Shown here: in pieces, positions 13,439 through 26,100 of the stretch
Layout of the letters: each line of letters opens with the position of its first letter
Position numbering within the stretch: position 1 is the first letter of the stretch
From: Branchiostoma floridae
Lineage: Eukaryota > Chordata > Leptocardii > Amphioxiformes > Branchiostomatidae
Length of the DNA stretch: 64,000 nucleotides
Direction of reading: 5' to 3'
NCBI RefSeq assembly: GCF_000003815.2
Contig: NC_049985.1
Location: 25,240,494 to 25,304,493 of the forward strand
The notes under the pieces: model-generated
Database searches by the model: none
Told to the model about the DNA's origin: nothing
The model's input: the letters and a program-made list of their open reading frames with translations, nothing else
Program-made: the position numbers and the translations under genes

Positions 13439-13984
13439 AATCTGGTAAGTTAGAAGGTCCAATTCTTTTTCGATAATACAGGGCGATCAATGAAAAATCG
13501 TGGCAATTTCCATTTTCGCACTGGAAATCCTACTAATGAATATTAACTAAGTCGCAAAGGAATCTGGGATAGGCTATATGTAACTGTTATATATATATAT
13601 AAACGATTTATTTGGAAAACATTTCATCTTTATGAATTGGTAATACAACATTAAAATGTAAGAGCAATAATTTGATTATATGCTGCATCAATCTTAGGAA
13701 TATCATACTTCATTCATTTAATCTAATCAAATATCAGGCCCCATTACGGACCACAGACAATGACTCACGACAGAGCTTTTAAATTGTATACAAATGCATT
13801 GCAGATTTTGAACAGGTCCGTTCATCTCAACATCACTCCATCACCCCATCACAACGGCGACTACACTGGCCGGAAGGCATTTTCGAAAATGGAAATTGCC
13901 AGTGCGAAAATGGAAATTGCCACGATTTTTCATTGATCGCCCTGTATTATCGAAAAAGAACTGGACCTTCTAACTTACCAGATT
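13439..13984. mobile_element. MITE with ~90-bp terminal inverted repeats
   Basis: The left arm starts AATCTGGTAAGTTAGAAGGT and includes TTTTTCGATAATACAGGGCG; the right end is its near-exact complement. Arms are about 90 bp and close to identical. The right arm contains an extra short duplication of the AAATGGAAATTGCC segment. No clear target duplication was seen. No coding capacity. Confidence 0.65.
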
Positions 13985-14449
13985 CACTGCAAGTGGCAAA
14001 ATGCAAAAACAAAGTTAATTCACATTTTGAAAGAATAAAGGAAACTTATACAAAGCTACATGTGAAGGGGGCTAACCCTAGGTCGGCAGGTGTGGTAAAA
14101 CAACACTCTTTTTAATGACAAAGGGTGTAAAGAACGCGCTCTAGTCGAGGTAGATAATTAGGTGATAATTGCTCGGTAATTTATGCAAGGAGCATCCGTG
14201 CGGTTCGGCATAAGTCTCGGGTGTCCGGGCATATAGAGAAGTCTTACGGCTAAATGCGCGGTCAAGCACGGGTCATAGACACGTACCGGACACGAAATGG
14301 TTCGTTTCCGTGCATCCTCGGGTGTGCCAATTGCCCGGACAGGCAGTGTGCCCGGTTCGATACGTACCGTGAATGTCCGAACATTTCAGGTTTCTGGGTG
14401 CATGCCCAGGAGTTTCCACCACGTAAACTCGGCTTTTCAAGCAGTGGTA

Positions 14450-16984
14450 GTAGCCAAGCTTCTGCTTATAGCCTGTGTCTTTGCTTGGCATGTATCACTG
14501 TAAGTTGGAGGGTATACCTGTTAACTTCCTCATTATTGACTAGATATTGTATTTGGTTACTCAGGGCTTTTATGTTAAATTCAGGGCAGGAGGTGGATGT
14601 GTTATGGAGCTTTTTCTCAGGTTTTTGGACCAGGTAGAGCAATAAGTCAAACCTGTCTATTGCGGCCACTCAAGAGACTGGGGGGATGTGGTCACTATAG
14701 ACAAGTGGCCACTATAGAGAAAATGTTGATCAATTGACCACGAGCAATAAGTTACACATGATTGGAGCTTCAACTAATCTGTCTCACGAAGAAACCTTAT
14801 CTCGATCGTCTCAAAATTCAACTGACCCTGCCAAGGTCAAGATCAGTCAAATCTACCGAAAATGATTGATATTGCCAGGCGCAATGTTGGTAAATTCGCT
14901 TTATCCTTGGTGGGTGCTTGTGCGGATCAGGTTGATATTTACGGCTTTATTCCCAGCTCAAAATAAGAGAATTGATCTTTATAGTACTCAAGTTTTATTT
15001 ATCAACCCTTTTTTAATCAAAATTGTCCGAAGCTATTTTGTGTAATCATTTTTAACTATGGTGCATTTCCAACCAAAAATTGAAAAAAATTCTCGTTTCC
15101 GATGTTTTTGGCCCCCCAAAGCAATGTTATCGTAATTTGAAACAAAATAGACTCGGACAAAAATGATAAGTATTAGGTAGGCTATCATCATTTAAAATAT
15201 TAAGATGGGAGGTTTTGTTTCCACCTGGGGATAGACCAATGAAATAAACACCACTTTTTTCACCAAAATGTGTATTTCTAACCCAAAATCCAGCATGTAA
15301 AAAACACAATCACAAGTATTCAATGTGTGTCAGGTAGTACTAAAACTGTGTGAAGTTTCATCGTAGTGCGACCGAGCAGTCAAAATTTACATTTATATGT
15401 ATAGAATATTACTTTACTACAAGCCCGGGCCGCCTTAAGCCAACCGAGTACAATAACTATAGTACATGTGCTGACAAATGGGTGATACAAATAATTGGCT
15501 TTTGGTGGATTAGATGAAATTAGCTTCCTGAAGGTGACGGCGTGTGAACATGAGGCTGGAAAGGTTTAACAATGCAACAATAAAACATTTATTATAGTAA
15601 GTGAAAATGGTCTCGAACCAGTTTAGCTCGAGCTATTCTTCTACTGGTCGTGACAGAGAAGGCAGACATGTACACTACATGTATATACAGTACTTACAGG
15701 ATCATTGGCTCAGGAATCCCCTTGCTCTATTTTACAACGAACAGTGGACCACGGCTTAACGTCCCGTCCTAAGGACTAGTAGCTGCAACTAGTACTAGAG
15801 GTGGGTACCGGTACAGAAAATCCAGGTACAGGTCCGATTCGGGTTCAGGTCCGGACCTGAACCTAATTATCAGCGAAAATTAATGAATGGGCGATACTCA
15901 AAACAATGTTCCATTTCGCTACAAAGGATTCTATATGGAAACATGGTGTACAATAAAATGTTGACAGGAATAAAATACATGTACATTACGCTATTTGTCA
16001 CAATGCAATCCATGCTTCAATTTCTTTTACAGGCTGCAACAATATTGTCACAACAATATAAAACTTTTTCACACACCACTCACATATTCGTCATCATTCC
16101 CTTGATAGTATGCAAAGAAATGTAGCCACTAATGTGATACTGATATACTGTAAAAGGGGAGTTTGTTCCCGGGAATTTAATATCGCCCTGGGAGGGAATG
16201 GTGGTTTAAGTTTGTGGTTGCAACTACCATACATAGTTTTACTCAAGGAGGCTAAAATAGGATCATATTTTAACCTCCTTGGTTTTACTGTAAATTGTGA
16301 AACGTTCGCGGTGGTTTTAAGGTAGCAGTGAAGAGGTCAACGTGGTAAAACTTTCATAAGATTTCCTCAATAATTAAGTCATATTTAATTAGGATTTCCT
16401 ATAATTCCAGTGGTTTCCATAACATTAGACCTCAACAAATATAACATGTAAATTAGGGCAGTTGCAACATAACTGTCATTAGACCTCAACATAACTGACA
16501 CTCATTATGCAAATCGGGTCCTCATTTGCCTAATTCACTGGCTTTTGTGGTGTTTGGAGTAAAGATTTGGAATATGTTTCGCCGACATCTCGGACATAGA
16601 GCCAGTGCTCGGCTGTGAGAGTCAAGCGTTCCGACTTTGTATTATCGCCGGTGTGACTTCAAATAATTGAAAGTTCCAAACGAAAAAATGGTCATAGACG
16701 CACTGCAATGTTATCGATCAGACAAACAGGCAAGTTGAACCGCAAACACCACATAAGCCGTTACAAGCCATAGTTACTTTGGGATAAACGATGGGATTAC
16801 ATACTTAACTTAATACATGCGTAAATTGAGCTAAACCTGAATGCCCCTACATATGGATTATGTAAAGGTAAAAATCTAATTTGCATAAGCTTTTAAAAAA
16901 ATCTAGATATTTCATCAGACTGCGTTCAGGTGGAGTGTCGCTTGATGAAATCATATTTTAGCGCATTTTCGTACAGTATTTCAG
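14450..16984. other. Gene-poor region downstream of the polycystin gene
   Basis: Presumably contains the 3' UTR (just below 16985). Visible repeats: a GTGGTCACTATAGACAAGTG / GTGGCCACTATAGAG pair near 14690-14720, a GTACCGGTAC-type motif with related CAGGTACAGGTCCG and CAGGTCCGG near 15805-15865, the 16244-16281 hairpin and a TATGCAAATCGGGTCCTCAT R1 fragment near 16506. No coding exon was supported. Confidence 0.5.
16244..16281. repeat. Short hairpin with CAAGGAGG...CCTCCTTG ends
   Basis: CAAGGAGGCTAAAAT on the left pairs with ATTTTAACCTCCTTG on the right, about 38 bases in all. It shares its ends with the palindromic insertion in D2 exon B and with motifs in the CACTA copies. Confidence 0.5.
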
Positions 16985-17163
16985 TTATGTCGAGCTTGTG
17001 CCCGCTTGAGGTGCATCAAGCCTTTGAACTTGAACTTGAATCAGTTGACGCTTCTTGCACTCAAAGGTGTACATCTGGTCGGTCACCCTGTCCACTTCCT
17101 GCAGTACCATTTCCGTCCGCTGGAGGGTCTCATCCATATAGTGGTCCGGAAGTGGTGCTTCAT
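16985..17163 (-). CDS. Last coding exon, coiled-coil-like tail and stop
   Basis: A 179-nt exon, phase 1, ending in TAA at 16985-16987. Reads [20 protein letters not shown], then [16 protein letters not shown]. The spacing of hydrophobic residues suggests a short coiled coil, which in polycystin-1 mediates pairing with polycystin-2-type subunits. It joins in phase to the exon at 17510-17657. I did not find a clear AATAAA close downstream. Confidence 0.85.
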
Positions 17164-20100
17164 CTTCAGAAACGGAAAAAAAAGATGTAAGGAGTTTTTA
17201 GTTTATCATTTCCTTATGTGCTGCAAAACACTCCATTTGGGTAGCAGGATAGGTAGGGTAAAGTCCTTTTCTCTATTATAGGGATATTTGAAGCAATCGA
17301 AGCGACATTTGAAAGCAATTGTGATGATATTTGATAGCAATTATGGGGATAGTTAAGCTTCATAGCTATAAACCTACTCGTACCACAAACTGAGTACCTG
17401 CGATCTCTACATGCAGTAAACCACTGTCATTGGAAATTTCTTCTCAGTTGAAAAAATATGAACTGCCGGGAGCTAAAATAATGTCCGACAATGGTAACTC
17501 TGATATTACCGTCAGAGTCTTGGGGCTCGTGACGCATGCCCAAAAGACTCCTGAAGGAGTTCCAGAAGTAATCTCCCATCGTCGTGTCCACGCCGATGTC
17601 TTCAGCCGTCTTACAGTAGCTCAGCCAGTTACACAGCATCCCGACTGCCAGGTTCAGCTATAGGAGAACATAGAAATTAGGCTACATAGTGTTGTTGCAG
17701 AGAAGTTGTTGAAGCTGTAACGTATTAGATGCAAATTTGGGATGGATAGATGGTGATGATGTGTAATACAAGAAAGGCAACACTTTCCAGAAAATGCAGG
17801 ATGTAAAATTCCCTCCCAGTAATTTGCCCTTTGTCAAGCTACTCGCACACCGTTATAAACAATTAGGTTTGCCCCTAAGGCGTCGCGAAAATAAAGAAAA
17901 AATTGTCACATTCACACCCCAAAATGAGTTTTTAACGAAGACACATTTGTATAAGGTGTGAAAACTGTTATCAAAGAAACAAAAGTGTGCTACGAAAGCA
18001 GTTAGAATTCCCCAGTCCACCAGCGCCTACTATAAGCAATGAAAGGAACTGCATGACGGAAGAAGAAGAAGAAGAATAAATAAAAAAGAAAAAAGAAGAA
18101 CACACCAACAAAAACAATATTTTACCTGTCGGAAAACATATCTATATTTGTTTTTAAAATTCTGATTCAAATAAAGTGATTTTTGTCTGACCAGGTAAAA
18201 GACGAAGACCATGACGAACGTAGAATAATACAGAGGTCCCATGACACGATCCACTGCCTTCATATCTTCCGCAAAGACTCCGACGAACGGCCTCCCCAAG
18301 CCCATCTCAAATAGCACGTACGACGTTTTCTTAAGCGGAGAAAGTCTCCATGTTTTTGCCGAAGATTAAGATCCCACTGAAGCCGTAGGCCACTATGATA
18401 ACCAGCATGTACACCGCAAACCCAAAGGCTTCGCTGTATAGCAGCTAGAAGTGTATAAAAAAACACCAACTGCTTATTGTTGGTTTCAATGTTTTGGCTA
18501 AACAGAATGAACAAACTGCCAGGGTGCCCAAACATACACCACTTCTTCATTACATCACATGCTCTCTGCCACAAAAAAAAATCCATAGCACGTTCAGACC
18601 AAAAGATAAAAAAGAAATTGATGTTTTCTGCAGTACCAATACAGGGTCACATCGCAGGGGTCCTAAAATCGACCTCGACCTTTGTCTTCCCAACACTTAC
18701 CCACATACTTAATGTCATTATAATTCATCAAGAGGTACTTGAGTTATAATGACTACAAAAAACGGAACACGAACATACAAACAGACCAAAAACTATATCT
18801 CAACTTTTCATGGAGATAATTAAAATGTTGATATCTTGGAGCGAAATGTACAAGAAGTTCTACGTACGCGAGGCAAAGCGTAGACGGTAGCCACGCCCCT
18901 GGAGAAGTTGAGAACCCGCAGGATGCTGAAGGTACTGATGAAGATGGAGAAGGACATGACCTCCTTGAAGGTAGCGTCCCATTGGCCAGCGGTACTGATG
19001 TCTACAAACTCATTGATACCGAACAGCCCTGTGAACATTCCATATGTGAAAAAGTTACTGTACATATTTCTGGGCACTTCGACAAGCTCTAGACGTCACC
19101 AATAAACAGCTTATGATACCTTTCACATATGCAAAAACGGTTTCTGATTTCCCCCAAATGACAGCATGTAGGTAGGAAGTTTGTCAGCATATACCTTTTG
19201 CTTGTTGTATGTCACGCAGTGCAGCAGCTGCCTGGATGTACCGAAGTGCGAATGTCACAATGACGGCTGTCGACAAGCCAATGTTGCTCAGGATCAAGAT
19301 GTTCCAGAAATTGACGAAGTACGCACGACCACTCTTCCGTATGTTCCAAATCTCACCAAGGACGCTGTAGATGTAGAAAAGGACGAACAAGATGTGGAAA
19401 ATCATCTGGACATAGTCGTCTGCTGTCTGGTACTGGAACAGTCGGAAGGTCTGGATACTGGGCTGGAGTTCAGCAGCGCCCCCTGGGAGGTACTGCAGCC
19501 TGAACACCACGCTGCTGAAAAGCTTCACGTCAGGGTGGTAGAAGTTGGCCCGGAGAATGAGAGTGTCTGAAACCATCAGGATCCAGTCGGTCTGCTTTAG
19601 GAAGTCTATCACTGCAGCAGCCTGATCAGCATCCCGTGCCAGGTCCACCGTGGTCAAGCACGCCGAAGTGCCATTTCTGAAAAAGAAGAAAGAGTTCATT
19701 CAAATACTTGATGATCAAATAAAAGTTGGACTACAAATTTTCATGAATCCAGATCATAGAAAAAAAGATGATATGAATGACGAACAGATCTTCCCTGGAC
19801 AGAGAAACAAGCCACCTATAAACAAAACCATAAGCCATGGAATCATCACTACACGAAAAGTGTGATTTACCAATGATGATAAATACCGGGTAAACGTGGT
19901 AATGGTTGCTTTGGGCAGCGCAAAAAGTCAGTATAGATTTTCTGGATGTATTTGTCGATATTGGTAAATTTTTGTGGAGTGAGCCCTCCATATCTAACTC
20001 CAGTTGCCATTTAAGCTATAACGACATTATTTGCCAGGTAAATGATATAGGTACGTCTGGGATTGGTTGCCCAAACAATAGCGATAAATCCTACATAAGT

Positions 20101-23100
20101 CTCATAATCTTAGTCTCAAGCACCAAATGCCAAAAGCAACCATTACCAAGCATTTATTGTTATTGGTAAATCCCGCTTTTCGTGCAGTGCATTAACATCA
20201 AACAATGCAAACATGTTTTATATACCTGACTTCGTCGACAATACTTGCAGTCCCGTTGTAAGAACAGCTTTCTTCACTCTGTCGGCGAAGAGCTCTTTTG
20301 ATTAGAGTCATCATCAGCGCAGGATAAAGCCTTTGGTCACTGGTTTCGAGGTCTATGTCTATTGGGTCATCTGGAATTGAATGGACAGCCCGATAAGTCT
20401 TCATGTTAGTGCAACAGCCTATGGAACGAGTCTACACATTAAACTGGAAACAGAAAAAAGCTATGGGATCTGCGATAATTTCTCACCTGGATACTCGGTG
20501 GTTCTCTCCAGGCGAACAGAACCGATCCGGAATGCGTTTGTTCCAGCAGGAAACTGTTTGTCCAGCCACCTCAGCTTCTGCCCGCTGTACCCACGCTCTG
20601 GGTGGAGGGACGGCATCAGTTCCGACGACAGCCACTTCCAAGCATCGTCTGCTGTGGCGACCTGAAGGTGGGAAATTAATTCTTGTATCTTACTTAGACC
20701 TACGTCACATTTCCTAGCCGGGGTCCGGCCGGGCGGAACACGAAAAATTAAATTTTACGCCAATAAATATGCACAAGGCAAGCTGTTGAATTATTTTCGG
20801 AACTTTCTGTTTTCTTGTTGTCTTTTATATCATACTTTGTGGTGGATCAAACAATACTGGTTGTACTAGTTATACAATACTGATGTGTTCTGCGAACCAA
20901 CCAACCAACCAATCAACCAACCAACCAACCAACCAACCAACCAACCAACCAAGATAGAGTAAAAAGAACGACATAGGGCGGTGATTTTTTAAAGCATGTG
21001 TACAACATGCTTATAGACGGATTGCTGTTTGAATAGTCAGGTCGAGAAAGGCAGTTTTTCAAACAGTACCTCCTCATATCCAGATAGTAGCGTGTTCTCC
21101 AGTGAGGTCCTGACATGGTAGGCGTGTCTATCGAAGCCCAGAATCCCGATGTAAAAGGCATTTCCAGTGAAGACGAGGAGAAACATCAGGAGCACCAGGA
21201 TGCTTCTGCCTTTTGTCATCTTCTCGACCCAGTTCGGGTCATGGTCGGTTTTCTTCGGGGCTGGCGGCAAAACTCTCCGAGCGGGAACTGAATCAGAAGT
21301 ACAGACCATCAATGACGTTAGCTTAATATGCAAAGACATCTCAATTTACAGCCTTGCTCAAAGCAACAGTGTTCATGATGGTATTGTAGCTAATTGTTAA
21401 TACCACCAGCAAACAATTTTTTCGTTTTGGGTTGTAAGAAATGATGTAATAATCCATGCTTACTTTGTGAATTGAAACAAAGCAGAGACATTTACTGACT
21501 GGCCACTACGGTCGGGACAGTCTGTCGTAGCCTTGCATATCAAATTTCTAGAGACGTACCTTCATAATCCCTGCTTCTCTTCTGAATAACACCAATTGGA
21601 GGTCGCCCTGTGCCAGAAAGGTTCGTCCCCAAAAGTCCCCGAACACAAGCGGTCACAGACCAGACTATAGGTCCGATGATGACTGCCTTTGTGTAAGCGA
21701 TCAGAAAAATCTGCAAAATGCGTACAGGAGTTAAGTCACAAGCGTTTTCGTAGATTGCCTGAACACGAGATTGCTAAAGCTGATCTTCCAAACGTTATCC
21801 AACGCACTTCTTGTAGTAACTTGTATTTATACAGTCCTGCTGACCCCGTGTATATGTCACAGTGGAGATTACGATCCAGTAGAATCGCCGATTCTCCTAG
21901 GAGAAACTCCGATCCTATCTCAAATGATGCTAAGATGTAGGAAACAGTTGTAATTTTTTATAATAATTTAAGAATTAATGCAAACCTACTAACTATTACC
22001 AACTACCACACTTGAGCCACTTCTGCAACTTAACTCAATGTACACTATAGTACATAGCATCACCATCATTCATGGTAAATTTCATGTACGTTTTCTGATA
22101 AAGTAATTTCTGAATAGGTAATGGCAAAAATCTTATAATTTGTGAAAGACACCAAAAGGTGATCAAACAATGTGTCAGTGATCAAATTTCACGGCTTTGG
22201 AAGAACAACAACTGTAAAGTCGTCAAACAGATGTCAAAAGATCAAGCAGAGTTTCAAGATATTAATCACAATTTCACACCTATTCAGTACATTTCACTAG
22301 TCAGACTTGTACTGAATCATTTCACAGACGAACAATAAGCATTGTTAAGTGATCAACAGGTTTTTAAGATACAGTTGCAGAAGTGAGTCTAGTGTGGTAG
22401 TCTTCGGTGAAGTTAACATTGTAGAAGTGACACACGTAGGCTTGAGTGTAGTTGGTAATGAGTTAGTAGGTTTGCATTAATACTAAATAAAATCATTGTT
22501 AAAAAAATATTTGAGTTTGGATCGGAGTTTTTTCCTAGGAGATATCCCGATCGCAATCTGTCCTAGTAGATCGCCGATTGTCCTAGGACAGATCCCAATT
22601 GCAGTCTGTTTCCTACATCTTAGCATCATTTGAGTTTGGATCGGAGTTTCTCCTAGGAGAGATCCCGATCATGATCTGTACTAGTAGAATCGCCGATTGT
22701 GCTAGTACAGATTGCGATCGAGATCTCTCCTAGGAGAAACTCCAATCGCAATCTCTCCTAGGAGAATCGACGATTCTACTGGATCGTGATCTCTACTGTG
22801 ACATATATATGGGTAGCACATACATGGTGTCTGTATGTGGGTCTCGTATTATATTGGTTTGGGGTATTTCTCTCCCAAATGTGGCATACCACGTGTGCAC
22901 TGCAAAGCGCATCGAATAGGGAAGTAAATGTGCAGCACTAGCAGCAACGCAGAAGAGGTCAAATTTTACTGATCTAATGGAATACTAGTAATCAGCTCAG
23001 AGAGGTTGAATCTGCAAAACAGTGCCAGTATGACAAAGGTTGTGAGAGTTACATATCGTGAAAGTGACATCTCAGTTAACCATGCAGAATGCATGACTTA

Positions 23101-26100
23101 AACCAACCTGAACAGGCTCCAGTACAAACGTAGTGAACAGGAATGCCAGGACGAAGTCCTTCAGCCAGGCCTGGCTTCTCCCGGCTCCAAACTGCAGACT
23201 GTACACGATGACGAAGAAGCTGCTGCAGACAGACGTCAGGATGGCGAGGATCCACGCAACCGTCTTGTACGGAAACCGGCGGATGGATGGAGATGTCGGC
23301 GTTTTTATCGGTCCTGGCGGAATATGATCCTCCAGCGGAGGCTGCTTGCGAAACATCGGCACGAGGATTGCGTAAACTGGCAGGAACACTGTGAATGATG
23401 TTGCTGCAGTACCAATCAGTTCTGATAGACGGAGAGTGATGACTCCTGCGTCGAACAGAATGACATCGTGTGCCCCCAGTCTGACCCCGTACCACATAGC
23501 GCTGCCCACCATCCACAGTGTGGTCTGCGTCAGGCAACAGACCAGGCGCTGTGCCCGGCTGAAGTGTCTCACACCGGAGTTGCACACTGCTGACAAGAGC
23601 AGATGGTCGTCGTACAGAAGGTACGAAAACGTCGGCAGGGTGTATTCGGACATCCTAAGGTAAACATAACAACATTTCTCAAAGGAAAACAAATTTCAAG
23701 ATAGAGTGAATAATTGCTTCTATGAATAAATACTATATTGTCTGGTACATTATTTCAATCTCCTTCTTATACATTGACTGCCGCTTTCAAAGTGAATCGC
23801 AAGTTCAGATGATTTAATCACGACCGTTTTAAGGTAAAGGGAAACCCTGCCGGACTTACTGCATTTCTCCATGAGCTGCCTTCAATGTCCTTATTGTCCT
23901 ACCGTCTCCTTTGCTAGAGGACAGCCAGGTGTAACATGGGAAACAGAATCTGTGCAAAAAAGGCAATAAAAAACTTATCTTTTATTTTACATTTGCTCAT
24001 GATCTCAAATGACCAATGGACGCTCAGCCTGAATGCACATCCTCCTTCCAACCGGTTTCATCCACTATTTAGAAACAGAAACGATGGGAATTTTTTTCTG
24101 TCAAATCAGCAATAGATATTTATTGGCAGCGTTTGTTGATATGAACACTTATCTATTTTTTGATATTTCTTTACAAAAAAAACATTCCAGTGAAAAGTGA
24201 CAGAGGAATACACACAGCCTCTATATGTTGTATAGTGCATTCTAACTGGAGCCACAGCCTCAAACTAGAGAAATCAAACAGCCAAAAATTGATCCTGTTG
24301 TAGAGCTTTACCCACCCTTGTGATGTCTGCATGTCCCAGACCTTAATGCTGTCTATGAAGAGTGACTCCATGGCGCCCTTCCCGGAGCTGTCGTGCCAGA
24401 CCTGTACAGACTGGAGCTCGCCAACAGAGGCTGGTGTCGTCATTATGTGGTACGTGTCACCACCTCGGGCTAGGATCTAGATACAAGCATCGAATTTACA
24501 AACATTTGGATTTGTGATTACTTTTCTCCCAATTGTGTTTATTGCTTTTCTCCATTGAAATTTCTCCATCACTTTTGTCATATCTTGTTACAAATCCAGC
24601 ACATCAAACTATGAAATTGACCCACTAAAGAATTTGTCATTTATAGATCACCATATCTTTCTTTTGCGGGTTTAGAGACGCTGAAATATAATTGTTATGT
24701 TAATTAGGATATCAAGTCATATTTCATACACCTATTTTTACTTTGTGTAATAGTCGTTGCCATACATTATACCATGTGCAAATTTCGTGCAATAAAGTTT
24801 AGTTATAAACCAACACTTCTCACCAGGCCTGCCGGGTTGAGAGTGACCATGGCTGTCCTGCCCTCTGACCCTGTGATCATCAGCCCGACCACAGACGCCG
24901 TGCCGGCATCAGGCTGGGTTCCCGTACGGACAGACACGACGTAGACGTAGTCCGCACCGGGAACATCCGATGGGATTGTGGAGACTCTGGGAACAGCCGC
25001 TATGCTGGGCTTCACTTTGGCGAGCTTTGCTGCTTGTCCAAGAGCAATGCTGTCGGCCACTGCGGTGCGTGAAGCGATGTGGCTCTGTAGAGGCACGGAT
25101 GGCAAAATTTGGATTTCTATAACAATGGATGGCTCAAACAGTTTGTGCTCCCATTGCACCGAATAATGATGTCATTGGTCGGAAAACTTTTAGATAAGAA
25201 CGTTCAACGTACTAGCTATCGTAAAAATTAATGCTAATCTTCTAAGAATATCATGCAGAATTTTGAAAACAAAATCGCATAAGCATTGGCTCTGACATAC
25301 CCTGATGTTTGACTGTAATATTAATAGTTGGGACATCAAAAATATCATCCACAGTGTTACGATTGTTCCATACACGGTCGAATTTGTGGACAACTTGTCA
25401 GTATTGCTGCCAAACTTGTCGAAGTTCACGAAGTGTGGAAGCGCAAAGAAAGACGCTGCCAGAATCACGCTGGAGCTTTTCCCATCACTTTGTCGTGTCA
25501 TGTCACACGTGCACATAGTGGTGGTCTCGTTCGTTTCTGTCCCAACCTACCGGGTGCAGATAGTACAACATGTTAGTTTATCAGTTGCCAGGACAGCAAC
25601 AGTTCTTTAATCGTAAATACAAAATCCAGTGCTAGTGAATGATGATGATGAATGATGAAAGCAGGAGAGGGACCACATTAGCCTGAATATTGACTTATTT
25701 CTTAAATATTTTTCCCTGGCAATTTCGATAATAAAGGTCGAGTTTTCTGCTAGAGAGAACTGAAGCATGTGTGTTTTTAAAATCTGGCGAAAACCCATGA
25801 CCTTTGGCATGCTTTGACCTGTAGTTGACCCCCATATTTCAGCTGACAGGCCGGACCGGTCCGTTATGACAGGGTGTAAATTCCTGGTATCATGACAATC
25901 TTCGGCTGTAACTCGTTAACAAAAACAAACCTGACAAATCCATCTTTGCACTGGGGGCAACGACTTGAGTTTTGAAATGTAGGCAAATGTGTTCTAAGTG
26001 ATTGTTCTGCGTGGCTTAAGCATATATTGTATAATGAATTACATTTGCTCGTCCCTCCCAAGCAAAATGAAAATTTGTCAATCAGCATCAACTCTGTCAT

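Larger units (their letters stand above)
7005..14446. mobile_element. CACTA/EnSpm-like element 3, 7.4 kb, with nested insertions
   Basis: Left end CACTGCCCGAAAACAAGAAT; right end in reverse complement CACTGCTTGAAAAGCCGAGT. The flanking 3-bp duplication is GTA (7002-7004 and 14447-14449). Its subterminal region shares GAAATGGTTCGTTTCCG with copies 1 and 2, so it is a relative. It contains a LINE fragment (7832-8272), a foldback transposon (9225-12381) and a MITE (13439-13984). No CACTA transposase was recognised in what remains; an N-gap lies at 7371-7580. Confidence 0.75.

Noticed and set aside
7005-14446. CACTA transposase gene inside element 3
   Set aside because: Candidate frames around 12243-13049 show no recognisable transposase motif; kept only as unrecognised ORFs.
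18320-18360. Micro-intron explaining the TM10/11 frame break
   Set aside because: CTCCGCTTAAG could serve as an acceptor, but no usable donor lies between TM10 and the break at a realistic intron length.
19181-19570. 129-codon plus-strand ORF
   Set aside because: It is the complement of the TOP/TM7/TM8 exon, which has clear homology and matching splice sites.
20893-20951. Minus-strand protein repeat (Gly/Trp/Leu/Val)
   Set aside because: It is the translation of a CCAA microsatellite in an intron.
25305-25610. Plus-strand ORFs of 69-101 codons
   Set aside because: They lie opposite the GPS/TM1 exon and have no recognisable motif.
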